Positions 40,229 through 49,209 of a DNA stretch of 64,000 nucleotides are shown here, one piece after another (position 1 is the first letter of the stretch; each line of letters begins with the position of its first letter). The translations under genes were made by a program, and so were the position numbers. The DNA comes from Flagellimonas spongiicola. GTDB taxonomy: Bacteria; Bacteroidota; Bacteroidia; Flavobacteriales; Flavobacteriaceae. The notes under the pieces were generated by a model. That model was given only the letters and a program-made list of their open reading frames with translations, was not told the origin of the DNA and made no database searches. The stretch lies in contig NZ_JAMFMA010000002.1 in assembly GCF_023502425.1 (NCBI RefSeq), forward strand, positions 186,001 to 250,000, in the 5' to 3' direction.

Positions 40229-41620
40229 TTATCGTGCAGAAGGCAACCCGTTTCTTTTACCGCTTGTGGAATCTTCCTCGCCCATGTAATCCTGAACGGT
40301 TCTAAATCCGATATAGCTACGAGCAGAATCTTGGTATTCGTAATCACGTGTACTCACCTGCAAGAAATAAGCAACGTCTTTCCAAGACCCTCCACGGATC
40401 ACTTTTCTTTGGTTTTGTCCAGAACCGATATTTGGGTTCATAGTGGACAAATATTCGTAGGCCCCTTGGTCAAAGCTAGAGCTAGTCCACTCCGCTACAT
40501 TACCGGCCATATTGTATAAGTTGTAATCGTTGGGCTCATAGGATTTAGCCTCTACGGTATATAGTGCTGCATCCGCTGCATAATCCCCACGTTGTGGTTT
40601 GAAGTTAGCCATGAAACATCCGGTATCACTGATAACGTATGGTCCACCCCATGGGTAAGTACCTCCTTCGATACCACCTCTAGCGGCATACTCCCACTCT
40701 GCTTCAGTTGGCAATCTAAATTGGTTCACAAATTGCTTGCCTCTCGATTTTTGATCATCATTCTTGAACTTGGTTCTCCAGTTACAGAATGCTTTGGCCT
40801 GCATCCAGTTCACCCCTACTACAGGATAATCACTGTACGCATCATGCCAAAAATAATCATTGTGCATAGGTTCATTATAGGAGTACTCAAAATCCTTGAT
40901 CCACACGGTGGTATCCGGATAAATTCGAAGTTCTTCTTGTTTGATAAAGTCTTTTCTTCTTCCTGTTTTAGCTCGGGCTGCGGCTTCAATGTCCATCCAA
41001 TTGTATTTGTATTTTAATTGGGTAACATCTAGTGTACGCAAACCATTATAGCTTTCCTCTTCAGGTAAATAAATGGAATCCATAACCTCAGCATAGTACT
41101 CATCCGGATATTCGGATGTGTCCCAAACCAGGTCAACATCTGTATTTAAGGCTCTTCCTTCATAACCGGTCTCACCGAGTCCGGCATAATTGTCGAGCAT
41201 ATATTTTTCGTAAACGGAAATTCTGGAAGTATCGGTATCCTTAAAGGCATATTCACCAATTCCTTCATCTTCTGGGCCTATACCCAGTTCATCGGCAAGG
41301 ATAGCCAATTTTGTTCTTGTGATGGAATCTTTTACCCATTCCACGAATTGACGGTACTCACTATTGGTGATTTCCGTATCATCCATATAAAAGGAACGTA
41401 CGGTCACTGTTCTTGTGGGAGCGTTTAAGACTTTAGCTTGATCTTCTTCAGCCTTACCCATTACGTAGGAGCCTCTTGGAATCAATTCCATTCCGTAGGG
41501 TTTCTCTGGATACCATTTTTTTCCTTTGGCTCCAACTAGTTCACCTTTTGATTTTGAATTTGAACCGCAACTTGCTAGTAAAAAAACAAATGCTAGAGAT
41601 GAAAAGAATAGCTTTCTCAT
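40229..41620 (-). CDS. gldK: gliding motility / type IX secretion lipoprotein GldK
   Basis: A 463-residue outer-membrane lipoprotein (lipobox LASC, residues about 15-18). It has a SUMF1/formylglycine-generating-enzyme fold: IPRGSYVMGKAEED, VNWMQAKAFCNWR, RLPTEAEWEYAARGG, NVAEWTSS, VIRGGSW. The region after RGGSW has no cysteines, so the fold is structural rather than catalytic, as known for GldK. It forms the ring with GldN. First gene of gldKLMN, downstream of topA and the arginase-fold gene. Confidence 0.95.
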   Translation of the reverse strand: MRKLFFSSLAFVFLLASCGSNSKSKGELVGAKGKKWYPEKPYGMELIPRGSYVMGKAEEDQAKVLNAPTRTVTVRSFYMDDTEITNSEYRQFVEWVKDSITRTKLAILADELGIGPEDEGIGEYAFKDTDTSRISVYEKYMLDNYAGLGETGYEGRALNTDVDLVWDTSEYPDEYYAEVMDSIYLPEEESYNGLRTLDVTQLKYKYNWMDIEAAARAKTGRRKDFIKQEELRIYPDTTVWIKDFEYSYNEPMHNDYFWHDAYSDYPVVGVNWMQAKAFCNWRTKFKNDDQKSRGKQFVNQFRLPTEAEWEYAARGGIEGGTYPWGGPYVISDTGCFMANFKPQRGDYAADAALYTVEAKSYEPNDYNLYNMAGNVAEWTSSSFDQGAYEYLSTMNPNIGSGQNQRKVIRGGSWKDVAYFLQVSTRDYEYQDSARSYIGFRTVQDYMGEEDSTSGKRNGLPSAR

Positions 41621-41741
41621 ACTTTAGGTTAAATTTTCGATTTAAGATTTTTAAACTGTGCTACACAAAATTCTTATTCTCAAAACTGATTTTTGAATAA
41701 ATTATTGTGTAAAAACAGTTAATGCTCAAAATTTAATTTGT

Positions 41742-42899
41742 TCAGTTAAAGCCCTTTCTGTAAGCTTTGAACCACCTTTCGGGGATGATCTGGTTGCAAG
41801 CATCCAAATAGTCCTCTTCGGTGCATGGTAATAACGCCACCGAATTTGTTTTAGTATGTTCGGGCAAAATAGATGGAACCTCAACCCACCAACGTTCTGT
41901 TATATGACTCTTGTAGAATACCAATTCTTCTGTATCCGTAGGTACGGTGAACTTGGTAAAGTCCTCACTCTTAGAACTCGGAAATTCCGTAACCCTAAAA
42001 CTGATGCCTTCAATGAAGTACCAAATAATTTGGGCAATCATTTGAAAGGCCTGTAGTGAATTCTCGCCTTCATAGATTCCAAAAAGGGAAACCTTATCGC
42101 TTATTCCAGCATATCTGGCTATTGCGCAAATCTCACGTCCGGTAAATCCGTTGGGGGAAAAGTTTTTGTACAATCCCATTTCAGCAGCACGGATAGCACG
42201 TAAATCCAAACTCACAATATGGGAACTGCGCAAGATAGGTTCCGCCAAAGAAATGTTATTGGCAATATCTCCCAAACGGTAAGCATCAAAGAACAGGCGT
42301 TCCATTAAATCAATTTCCTCCTGGGCATTGAAATAACTCTGGTAACCAATATTGGAAAAATTGAAAAGGTTGTTGGGCTTGTCCGTTATGATCCTGCTCA
42401 TATAAGAATGCGAGGAAATCAATTCGTCTTCTTCACCAAAATCGAACCTGCTGTCAATGGACACCAGATTGACCATATCCTTGATCTTATCAAAAGCTCT
42501 ATAGGTTGGGAAAGTAATATCTTGGGTTGCACCTATAATAATAGGTATAATATTTTCCTCTAAAAGGCCTGCTACAACTTCCTTAACCACAAAGTAGGTA
42601 TCCTCAACCGTTTCACCTTCCTCAATATCGCCAATATCTATAATCGTGGAATTCCAGTTCCCCATCATGAGGCGATAAAGTTGGATACGGATTTCATCCA
42701 CATCCAAGCGCTCCATTTTTTTCTCAAACGCGTTCCTCGATTCGTTAACGGCAAAAATGGCGACCGTGGCATTCGCGAAAACCGGCAGTCCCTTTTTCTC
42801 AGTGTGTTTATGAATGTTATTTCCTAGAGCCTGGGGTGGGAGTAGTTCTGAATAGGCAAGTACCTTATCACTAACCGGAACTAAAAAATCAAATGCCAT
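41742..42899 (-). CDS. arginase/formimidoylglutamase-fold protein with degenerate metal site
   Basis: A 385-residue protein of the ureohydrolase superfamily, usually annotated formimidoylglutamase. The three metal motifs are altered: GGDH is GATQ (123-126), DAHxD is DSRFD (149-153), and SxDxDxxD is SLDLRAIR (230-237). Three of the six metal ligands (His, His, Asp) are therefore Gln126, Arg151 and Arg234, so ordinary Mn-dependent hydrolysis looks unlikely. Its ATG directly follows the topA stop codon and gldK lies 121 bases downstream. There are no histidine-degradation genes nearby. I expect a non-enzymatic or altered role. Confidence 0.85.
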   Translation of the reverse strand: MAFDFLVPVSDKVLAYSELLPPQALGNNIHKHTEKKGLPVFANATVAIFAVNESRNAFEKKMERLDVDEIRIQLYRLMMGNWNSTIIDIGDIEEGETVEDTYFVVKEVVAGLLEENIIPIIIGATQDITFPTYRAFDKIKDMVNLVSIDSRFDFGEEDELISSHSYMSRIITDKPNNLFNFSNIGYQSYFNAQEEIDLMERLFFDAYRLGDIANNISLAEPILRSSHIVSLDLRAIRAAEMGLYKNFSPNGFTGREICAIARYAGISDKVSLFGIYEGENSLQAFQMIAQIIWYFIEGISFRVTEFPSSKSEDFTKFTVPTDTEELVFYKSHITERWWVEVPSILPEHTKTNSVALLPCTEEDYLDACNQIIPERWFKAYRKGFN

Positions 42900-45383
42900 T
42901 TATTTCTTTGCTTTCGCCTTGGTTTTCTTTTTTGGTGTCTTTTTTTCAATGAGAGCCTGCGCCTCTTCCAATGAGATCTTGGTTGCATCCACATCTTTGG
43001 AAAGTTCTACTTTGACTCTTCCTTTGATAATATTATGTCTACCCCAACGGGCTTTCTCAATCCTGATTTTTTCCTCTGGCCATTCTTGAACCAATTTTTC
43101 GGCTTCCTTGATTTTCTTAGCTTCTATCAATTCGCCTATGTCGGATTGGGATAGATTGTCAAAATCATATTTTTTGTTCACATTGATGAACATCCCATCC
43201 CATTTAATGAACGGTCCAAACCTACCTACACCCTTAGTTACGTCTTTACCTTCATAAGCGGCGATGGGTGCATCAGCTTTTTGTTTGGCAATTATGAGTT
43301 CTATGGCACGATCCATATCAACATCAAAAGCACTTTCTCCTTTGTCCAGTGAGATGAACTTTTTTCCAAAACGGACGTACGGACCAAACCTACCAACATT
43401 TGCCTCAACTTCCTCACCTTCGTAACTTCCCAATTTTCTTGGTAATTGGAAAAGCTCCATGGCCTCATCAAAAGTAATCGTGGAAATGGATTGCTCTGGC
43501 AATAAACTGGCAAATAGCGGTTTCTCTTCTTCATCTACCGTACCAATTTGAACCATTGGTCCAAATCGTCCCAACCTTGCAGCGACCTGACGACCAGATT
43601 TTGGGTCTGTTCCCAATACGCGTTCGCCACTGGCTCTTTCCGCATTCTCTTCCACATGCAAAACTTGTGGATGGAAGTCCTTGTAGAATTCCTGCATCAT
43701 CTGCTGCCAATCTTCTTCGCCGTCAGCTATTTCATCAAAGTTTTCTTCAACCTTAGCTGTAAAATTGTAATCCAAGATCGTCGTGAAATTGCTTACAAGG
43801 AAATCATTGACGATCATTCCAATATCGGTTGGCACTAGCTTTCCTTTGTCGGAACCTATCATTTCAGACAGGGTTTTTTCCGATAAATCACCAGCTTCTA
43901 AAACCATTTGGGTGTATTTACGCTCTGTGCCTTCAACAGTTCCTTTTTTCACATAACCTCTATTCTGTATTGTGGAGATTGTTGGCGCATAAGTTGATGG
44001 TCGTCCTATGCCTAATTCCTCTAATTTCTTCACAAGGGAAGCTTCTGTATATCGGTATGGCGGTCGCGTAAAACGTTGCGTTGCTGTAATAAAATTATTC
44101 TCCAAGGATTCCCCAACGTTCATCGCTGGAAGCATTCCTTCTTGTTCCTCTACTTTATCTTCTTCATCTATCCCTTCCAAATAGACTTTCAAGAAGCCAT
44201 CAAACTTCACTACTTCTCCGTTTGCAGAGAATTCTTCCGAATGGGTATTGGTCTTGATCTTTACATTGGTACGTTCCAATTGTGCATCACTCATTTGTGA
44301 AGCAAGCGTACGTTTCCAAATCAATTCGTAAAGTTTAGCTTGATCTCGTTCCAAAGAAGGAGATTGACGGTTCATGTCCGTAGGTCTTATTGCCTCGTGA
44401 GCTTCTTGTGCTCCTTTGGACTTCCCGGTGTAATTGCGAACCTCGCTGTAGGCCTCACCGTAATTCTGGACAATGGCCTCTTTCGCAGCATTCAATGCCT
44501 CATTGGAAAGATTGACGCTATCGGTTCTCATATAGGTAATCAGACCTGCTTCATATAATCGTTGTGCTACTTGCATGGTTCTACTCACAGAGAAATACAA
44601 CTTTCGTGAAGCTTCTTGTTGTAATGTTGATGTGGTAAAAGGCGGAGCCGGTGATTTTTTAGCAGGTTTTTTATCCAAACTTGCCACTGAAAAATCAGCC
44701 CCGATATTTTGTTGTAAAAAAGCTTCAGCAGCTTCCTTTGTTGGAAAGGTTTTATTGAGTTTGGCCCCAAAAACATTCCCGTTTGATGTTTTAAATTCTG
44801 CACGAATGCGGTACGAGGCCTCAGGGGTGAAACCTTCAATTTCACGTTCGCGCTCAACAATCAACCGAACCGCAACCGATTGCACACGACCCGCGGATAA
44901 TCCTGGCTTTATTTTTTTCCAAAGTACCGGTGAAAGTTCATAACCCACCAAACGATCCAATACCCTTCTAGCTTGTTGGGCATTCACCAAATTGTAATTG
45001 ATTTCCCGTGGGTTCTCAATGGCTTTTTGGATAGCGGATTTTGTAATGGAATTGAAAACGATTCTTTTGGTTCTGGCTTTGTCCAATTTCAACGCTTCTG
45101 CCAAGTGCCAAGATATGGCTTCCCCTTCCCGGTCCTCATCACTTGCCAACCAAATGGTTTCTGCTTTTTGGGCTAAATCCTTGAGTTTCTTAACCAAGGC
45201 TTTCTTTTCCTTGTCAACAGTGTATTTAGGTTTGAATCCGTTGTCCACATCCACACCGAGTTCTTTTGAAGGCAGGTCAGCAATATGGCCAAAACTAGAT
45301 TCCACTTGATAATCCTTACCCAAAAAACGCTCTATGGTTTTTGCTTTAGCAGGTGACTCAACAATAACTAAATTCTTAGGCAT
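42900..45383 (-). CDS. topA: DNA topoisomerase I
   Basis: An 827-residue type IA topoisomerase that relaxes negative supercoils. The N-terminal Toprim domain (LVIVESPAKAKTIERFLG; WLASDEDREGEAISWH) precedes the central topoisomerase domains with the active-site Tyr in GLITYMRTDSVNLS. Toprim-linked C-terminal repeats without zinc cysteines (VGRFGPYVRFGKKFISL; VGRFGPFIKWDGMFI) lead to a lysine-rich tail (KKTPKKKTKAKAKK). Full length. It heads the block that continues with the arginase-fold gene and gldKLMN. Confidence 0.97.
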   Translation of the reverse strand: MPKNLVIVESPAKAKTIERFLGKDYQVESSFGHIADLPSKELGVDVDNGFKPKYTVDKEKKALVKKLKDLAQKAETIWLASDEDREGEAISWHLAEALKLDKARTKRIVFNSITKSAIQKAIENPREINYNLVNAQQARRVLDRLVGYELSPVLWKKIKPGLSAGRVQSVAVRLIVEREREIEGFTPEASYRIRAEFKTSNGNVFGAKLNKTFPTKEAAEAFLQQNIGADFSVASLDKKPAKKSPAPPFTTSTLQQEASRKLYFSVSRTMQVAQRLYEAGLITYMRTDSVNLSNEALNAAKEAIVQNYGEAYSEVRNYTGKSKGAQEAHEAIRPTDMNRQSPSLERDQAKLYELIWKRTLASQMSDAQLERTNVKIKTNTHSEEFSANGEVVKFDGFLKVYLEGIDEEDKVEEQEGMLPAMNVGESLENNFITATQRFTRPPYRYTEASLVKKLEELGIGRPSTYAPTISTIQNRGYVKKGTVEGTERKYTQMVLEAGDLSEKTLSEMIGSDKGKLVPTDIGMIVNDFLVSNFTTILDYNFTAKVEENFDEIADGEEDWQQMMQEFYKDFHPQVLHVEENAERASGERVLGTDPKSGRQVAARLGRFGPMVQIGTVDEEEKPLFASLLPEQSISTITFDEAMELFQLPRKLGSYEGEEVEANVGRFGPYVRFGKKFISLDKGESAFDVDMDRAIELIIAKQKADAPIAAYEGKDVTKGVGRFGPFIKWDGMFINVNKKYDFDNLSQSDIGELIEAKKIKEAEKLVQEWPEEKIRIEKARWGRHNIIKGRVKVELSKDVDATKISLEEAQALIEKKTPKKKTKAKAKK

Positions 45384-45403
45384 GCAAAGGGGTTTTGAGG
45401 TAA

Positions 45404-45411
45404 CAAAAGTA
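45404..45411 (-). promoter_or_regulatory. candidate -7 element of topA
   Basis: On the minus strand TACTTTTG matches TAnnTTTG exactly, 20 bases upstream of the topA ATG. The -33 element is not clear. Confidence 0.35.
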
Positions 45412-45452
45412 TATCAATTTTTCGATTTTGGATTTTCGATAAAATTTAAAGC

Positions 45453-45482
45453 AAAAAAATATCCCGCTAAAAACGGGATATT
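45453..45482 (-). terminator. intrinsic terminator of the LVIVD-repeat gene
   Basis: On the minus strand AATATCCCG/CGGGATATT forms a 9-pair stem with a 7-base loop, followed by seven T residues. It lies 21 bases past the stop codon of the LVIVD gene and just upstream of topA. Confidence 0.9.
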
Positions 45483-45503
45483 CAATTGGGTTATTGTGTA
45501 TGA

Positions 45504-46748
45504 TTACTTCAGATCTATCTGACTCATAAGCTTGATATCATCATCCAAATATTCATATTGATATAGGATTTCATCACCCACCATTATTAAATGACTTTCC
45601 AATGGAATGACATCGAACGTAACTATATCTTTAAAATGATTTAACTGTTCCAATTCCATTACATCGGTTTTGTCGTAAACTTTTAAACCAGATTCCCCAT
45701 CACAAACAAAGAGTTTTTCATCTCGGATTCCCAAACCATAGGGTTCGTCCATAGCGTACTCAATAGCCAACTCTGGATTTGCAATATCGGAGATGTCAAC
45801 AATGAATAAACCACTTTCCAAGGCACCACAGCCATTACCCCCGCGAAGTGTTACATAGGCATAATCGCCATCTACCACTACAGGGTCACATGCTGTACCG
45901 TGTTCAAATTCGGAAACGTATGTTGGTGTAGCAGGAGAAGAAATATCGTAGATATACATTCCTCTCATACTTCCTAAAAACAAATGGTCCCCACGATTAA
46001 AAATGGTTTCAATGTCAAACCCAGCATAGACATCTTCCAAATCAACAGGATTATCCAAATCCGAGATATTGAATACGTTGATATTGTGACTATCGACAGC
46101 ATATAGAAAATCTTCTACAATTTTAAAACGCGCCAATGAACCACCTTGACCAGTATCGCTTGCATTTGCAGTTTCAGCAAAGGCCATATCATCAATAAAA
46201 ATACCTCCGCCTCGTTCTTCCACTTCTGAAATCAATCTTCGCTCCGTGGTAGTTTCCCATCCAATCAAAACTTCCGTTTCATAATCAAAACCTTCATCTT
46301 CTATAATATCAGCATCAAACGGCCATATAATATTATTGTAAAGCACATTTTCCAATCGATTGACTTGTTGTATGTTTTCAATATCAGAAATATCCAACAC
46401 TACCAAATCGGTCAAACTATCCGCATAGAGAAAATCATCTTTTACCGAAATGTCTACATTCCCTGGAATTTTGATAAAAGCGATTTTACGTGGACGTTGA
46501 GGAAACGTATTATCAATCACATGTACCCCTTGATACTTATCGTTCACAAAAATATAATCTTGGTAGGTGTATACTTTCCCGGACTCATCTACCGGCCTTG
46601 GTGCTATAATATCAATTGTTGCCAATTCAGATTGATTGATCACCAAAGGTCGCGCAACAACATAGTCTGCATATTCACCGTCTTTATCGTCACAGGACAC
46701 AAAGGGCAGCGTTAAGAGTGATAGGATTACTACAATTTTCTTTTTCAT
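45504..46748 (-). CDS. LVIVD-repeat beta-propeller lipoprotein
   Basis: An exported lipoprotein of about 414 residues. I use the ATG at 46748 (MKKKIVVILSLLTLPFVSC) rather than the GTG at 46778, because it gives a normal lipoprotein signal with lipobox FVSC. The body is a series of LVIVD-type repeats (LTDLVVLDISDIENIQ, HNINVFNISDLDNPV, GMYIYDISSPATPTY, GLFIVDISDIANPEL) expected to fold as a beta-propeller. Family function is unknown; surface protein-protein contact is likely. Single gene with its own terminator, divergent from the SUMF1-fold gene. Confidence 0.88.
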   Translation of the reverse strand: MKKKIVVILSLLTLPFVSCDDKDGEYADYVVARPLVINQSELATIDIIAPRPVDESGKVYTYQDYIFVNDKYQGVHVIDNTFPQRPRKIAFIKIPGNVDISVKDDFLYADSLTDLVVLDISDIENIQQVNRLENVLYNNIIWPFDADIIEDEGFDYETEVLIGWETTTERRLISEVEERGGGIFIDDMAFAETANASDTGQGGSLARFKIVEDFLYAVDSHNINVFNISDLDNPVDLEDVYAGFDIETIFNRGDHLFLGSMRGMYIYDISSPATPTYVSEFEHGTACDPVVVDGDYAYVTLRGGNGCGALESGLFIVDISDIANPELAIEYAMDEPYGLGIRDEKLFVCDGESGLKVYDKTDVMELEQLNHFKDIVTFDVIPLESHLIMVGDEILYQYEYLDDDIKLMSQIDLK

Positions 46749-46830
46749 TTTGTTTATGTTTTTTGGATTAGATAGCACTATTTAGATTGAATCTATTAAA
46801 CAAAGTTGCGTCAACATATCACAAAAAAGT

Positions 46831-46862
46831 TTGAACATGTACTGGATATTGTTCTATTTTTA
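46831..46862 (+). promoter_or_regulatory. candidate promoter of the SUMF1/Gfo-Idh-MocA/TIM operon
   Basis: TTG (46831-46833), 21 bases, then TATTTTTA (46855-46862), one mismatch from TAnnTTTG. It lies 16 bases before the start codon at 46879. Confidence 0.3.
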
Positions 46863-46878
46863 ATGACAATTCTTCAAT

Positions 46879-47856
46879 TTGAGAACACTTTTTTTAGCAA
46901 CCGCACTAGTTGTAGGTTTGACTGTTTATGGTCAAAAACCGTTTGAATCCTATCACCAAAAGATTTCAGGAACTGAATTACAAATTACCATGATTCCCAT
47001 TCCTGGTGGATCATTTCAGATGGGTAGTCTAGAATCTGAAAAAGGGAGATCTGCAGATGAAGGACCTCGTCATTCTGTAAAAATCGACCCTTTTTGGATG
47101 GCCGAGGTCGAAATTACTTGGGACCTCTATAATTTGTTTGTTAATCGAACAATAGACCAAATAAAAACGTCAGAAGGATTAGGTGATGAAGTAGCGCTTT
47201 CCGTGGACGCAGTTACCGGTGCCACTATCCCTTATGTGGATATGGATTTTGGGATGGGTGTGGAAGGTTTTCCGGCCATCAATGTAACCCAGTTTGCCGC
47301 GAGCAAATTTTGTGAATGGTTGTCTGCAATGACTGGGAACTTTTACAGATTACCCACTGAAGCAGAATGGGAATACGCTTGTAGGGCGGGAACGGAAACC
47401 GCATTTGCTTTTGGTAATGATCTCGCATTGCTGGAAGAATATGGTTGGTCCATGGAAAACAGTGAAGGCACAACACACAAGGTTAGCCTCAAAAAACCAA
47501 ATGCTTGGGGTCTGTACGATATGCATGGCAATGTTGCCGAGTGGACTTTGGACAAATACATAGCAAACTGCTACGCTTCAAGAAGCAAAACCTTAACTGA
47601 AAACCCCTTTGAAAAACCAGACAAAACCTACCCCAGAACGTTACGCGGTGGGTCTTGGATGGATGATACCTCAGAATTACGGAGTGCATCCCGAAAAGCA
47701 TCGGATAAAAAATGGAAAATGCGCGACCCTCAGATTCCTAAAAGCAAATGGTGGCATACAGATGCTCCTTTTATCGGATTCCGCATTGTAAGGCCTTACC
47801 ATACCCCAAACGCGGAAACACAACAAATGTACTGGAAAGAAAAACACACAAAATAA
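46879..47856 (+). CDS. SUMF1-fold (formylglycine-generating-enzyme-like) secreted protein
   Basis: A 325-residue exported protein; the start is TTG at 46879 (the ATG at 46863 is out of frame). A signal peptide precedes the fold (MRTLFLATALVVGLTVYGQ). SUMF1 motifs: IPGGSFQMGS, DEGPRHSVKIDPFWMAEVEIT (two adjoining pieces), RLPTEAEWEYACRAG, DMHGNVAEWTLD, LRGGSW. After GGSW the copper-binding cysteine pair of true formylglycine-generating enzymes is absent (MDDTSELRSAS). It therefore probably does not mature sulfatases. It is followed after 4 bases by the oxidoreductase gene, so the trio 46879-50124 is likely one operon. Confidence 0.9.
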   Translation: MRTLFLATALVVGLTVYGQKPFESYHQKISGTELQITMIPIPGGSFQMGSLESEKGRSADEGPRHSVKIDPFWMAEVEITWDLYNLFVNRTIDQIKTSEGLGDEVALSVDAVTGATIPYVDMDFGMGVEGFPAINVTQFAASKFCEWLSAMTGNFYRLPTEAEWEYACRAGTETAFAFGNDLALLEEYGWSMENSEGTTHKVSLKKPNAWGLYDMHGNVAEWTLDKYIANCYASRSKTLTENPFEKPDKTYPRTLRGGSWMDDTSELRSASRKASDKKWKMRDPQIPKSKWWHTDAPFIGFRIVRPYHTPNAETQQMYWKEKHTK

Positions 47857-47860
47857 AGTC

Positions 47861-49192
47861 ATGTTAGATAACCAAAAAACCAAAGAAACAGAAAAGCTAA
47901 ATCGCCGTTCGTTTGTAAAAACCACAGGCCTTGCAACTGGTGCGCTCTTGAGCACCTCATTACCATTGAATGCAATGGGGTACGTGACCCCAAAGAACAA
48001 ACTTAAACTCGCTGTTGTTGGTTGCGGCGGAAGAGGAACAGGAGCGGTGGTTCAGGCGCTAACTGCAGATCCAGATGTTGAATTAGTAGCTATGGCCGAT
48101 GCCTTTCAAGATCAGATCACAAAAAGTCTGGCTGGAATCTCAGAACATTTTGAAGGCGAACGAAAAATCAAGGTTAAGGAAAAACACCAATTTTCTGGTT
48201 TTGAAGCGTATAAAAATGCCATCGATATGGCCGATGTAGTGATCTTGACCACACCTCCTGGATTTCGTCCTTTGCATTTTGAGTATGCAATAGCACAAGG
48301 CAAACATGTCTTCATGGAAAAACCTGTTGCTACCGATCCCGTGGGAATTCGAAAGGTATTGGCAAGTGCCAAAATTGCAAAGGAGAAGAACCTGAATGTA
48401 GTTGTTGGGCTCCAACGGCGTTATGAGAAAAAATATTTAAACCTTTTTGACCAAATCCAAAAAGGAAGTATCGGTAAAATTGTATCAGGGCAGGTTTACT
48501 GGAATAGTCCAGGGGTCTGGGTAAGAGCCAGACAACCTGAACAAACTGAAATGGAATACCAAATGCGTAATTGGTATTATTTCAATTGGTTATGCGGAGA
48601 CCATATTTTGGAACAACATATCCACAATATAGATGTAGCAAACTGGTTCATTGGGGAATATCCAGTTTCGGCCCAAGGTATGGGTGGGCGACAAACCCGA
48701 AATGGTTTGGATCACGGTGAAATATACGACCATCATTTTGTGGAGTTTACCTATCCTAGTGGAGCCGTGATAGCCAGTCAATGTAGGCATCAAAAAGGAT
48801 GTTACACCAGAGTTGACGAAGTGTTCCAAGGTACCAAAGGTTCAATTATAGCCCGAAAAGGTTTGGTGACAGATTTAGATGGATCCACAATTCTTGACGC
48901 AAGCAAGCAAGATGACCCAAATCCGTATCAGGTGGAACACGACAAACTGTTTGCCGCAATACGGAACGGTGAAGTTATTGCTGATGCTGAACATGGAGCA
49001 AAGTCCACTTTAACAGCGATAATGGGCAGAATGGCAACCTACTCCGGACAAACTATAACATGGGAACAGGTCTTAAATTCGGATTTGAGCCTAATACCTG
49101 AAAGTCCTTCATGGGACAGTAATCCTCCAACCATGCCAGATGAAAATGGAAGATACCCAATCCCAATGCCCGGTATCACCAAATTCGCCTAA
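47861..49192 (+). CDS. Gfo/Idh/MocA-family oxidoreductase, Tat-exported
   Basis: A 443-residue NAD(P)-type sugar or cyclitol oxidoreductase. A twin-arginine signal (NRRSFVKTTGLATGALL) implies folded export with its cofactor bound. The Rossmann core follows (KLAVVGCGGRGTGAVV) with the family EKP motif (VFMEKPVATD), and a C-terminal alpha/beta domain. Such exported enzymes oxidise or epimerise glycosides, including via 3-keto-sugars. It sits between the SUMF1-fold gene (4 bases) and the TIM-barrel gene (17 bases). Confidence 0.93.
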   Translation: MLDNQKTKETEKLNRRSFVKTTGLATGALLSTSLPLNAMGYVTPKNKLKLAVVGCGGRGTGAVVQALTADPDVELVAMADAFQDQITKSLAGISEHFEGERKIKVKEKHQFSGFEAYKNAIDMADVVILTTPPGFRPLHFEYAIAQGKHVFMEKPVATDPVGIRKVLASAKIAKEKNLNVVVGLQRRYEKKYLNLFDQIQKGSIGKIVSGQVYWNSPGVWVRARQPEQTEMEYQMRNWYYFNWLCGDHILEQHIHNIDVANWFIGEYPVSAQGMGGRQTRNGLDHGEIYDHHFVEFTYPSGAVIASQCRHQKGCYTRVDEVFQGTKGSIIARKGLVTDLDGSTILDASKQDDPNPYQVEHDKLFAAIRNGEVIADAEHGAKSTLTAIMGRMATYSGQTITWEQVLNSDLSLIPESPSWDSNPPTMPDENGRYPIPMPGITKFA

Positions 49193-49209
49193 CAAAAACT
49201 TACAAAACA

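Noticed and set aside
41742..42899. Functional formimidoylglutamase of histidine degradation
   Set aside because: Three metal ligands are missing and no hut genes are present, so the enzymatic label was not used as the main call.
46879..47856. Sulfatase-activating formylglycine-generating enzyme
   Set aside because: The copper-binding cysteine pair is absent and no sulfatase gene is nearby.
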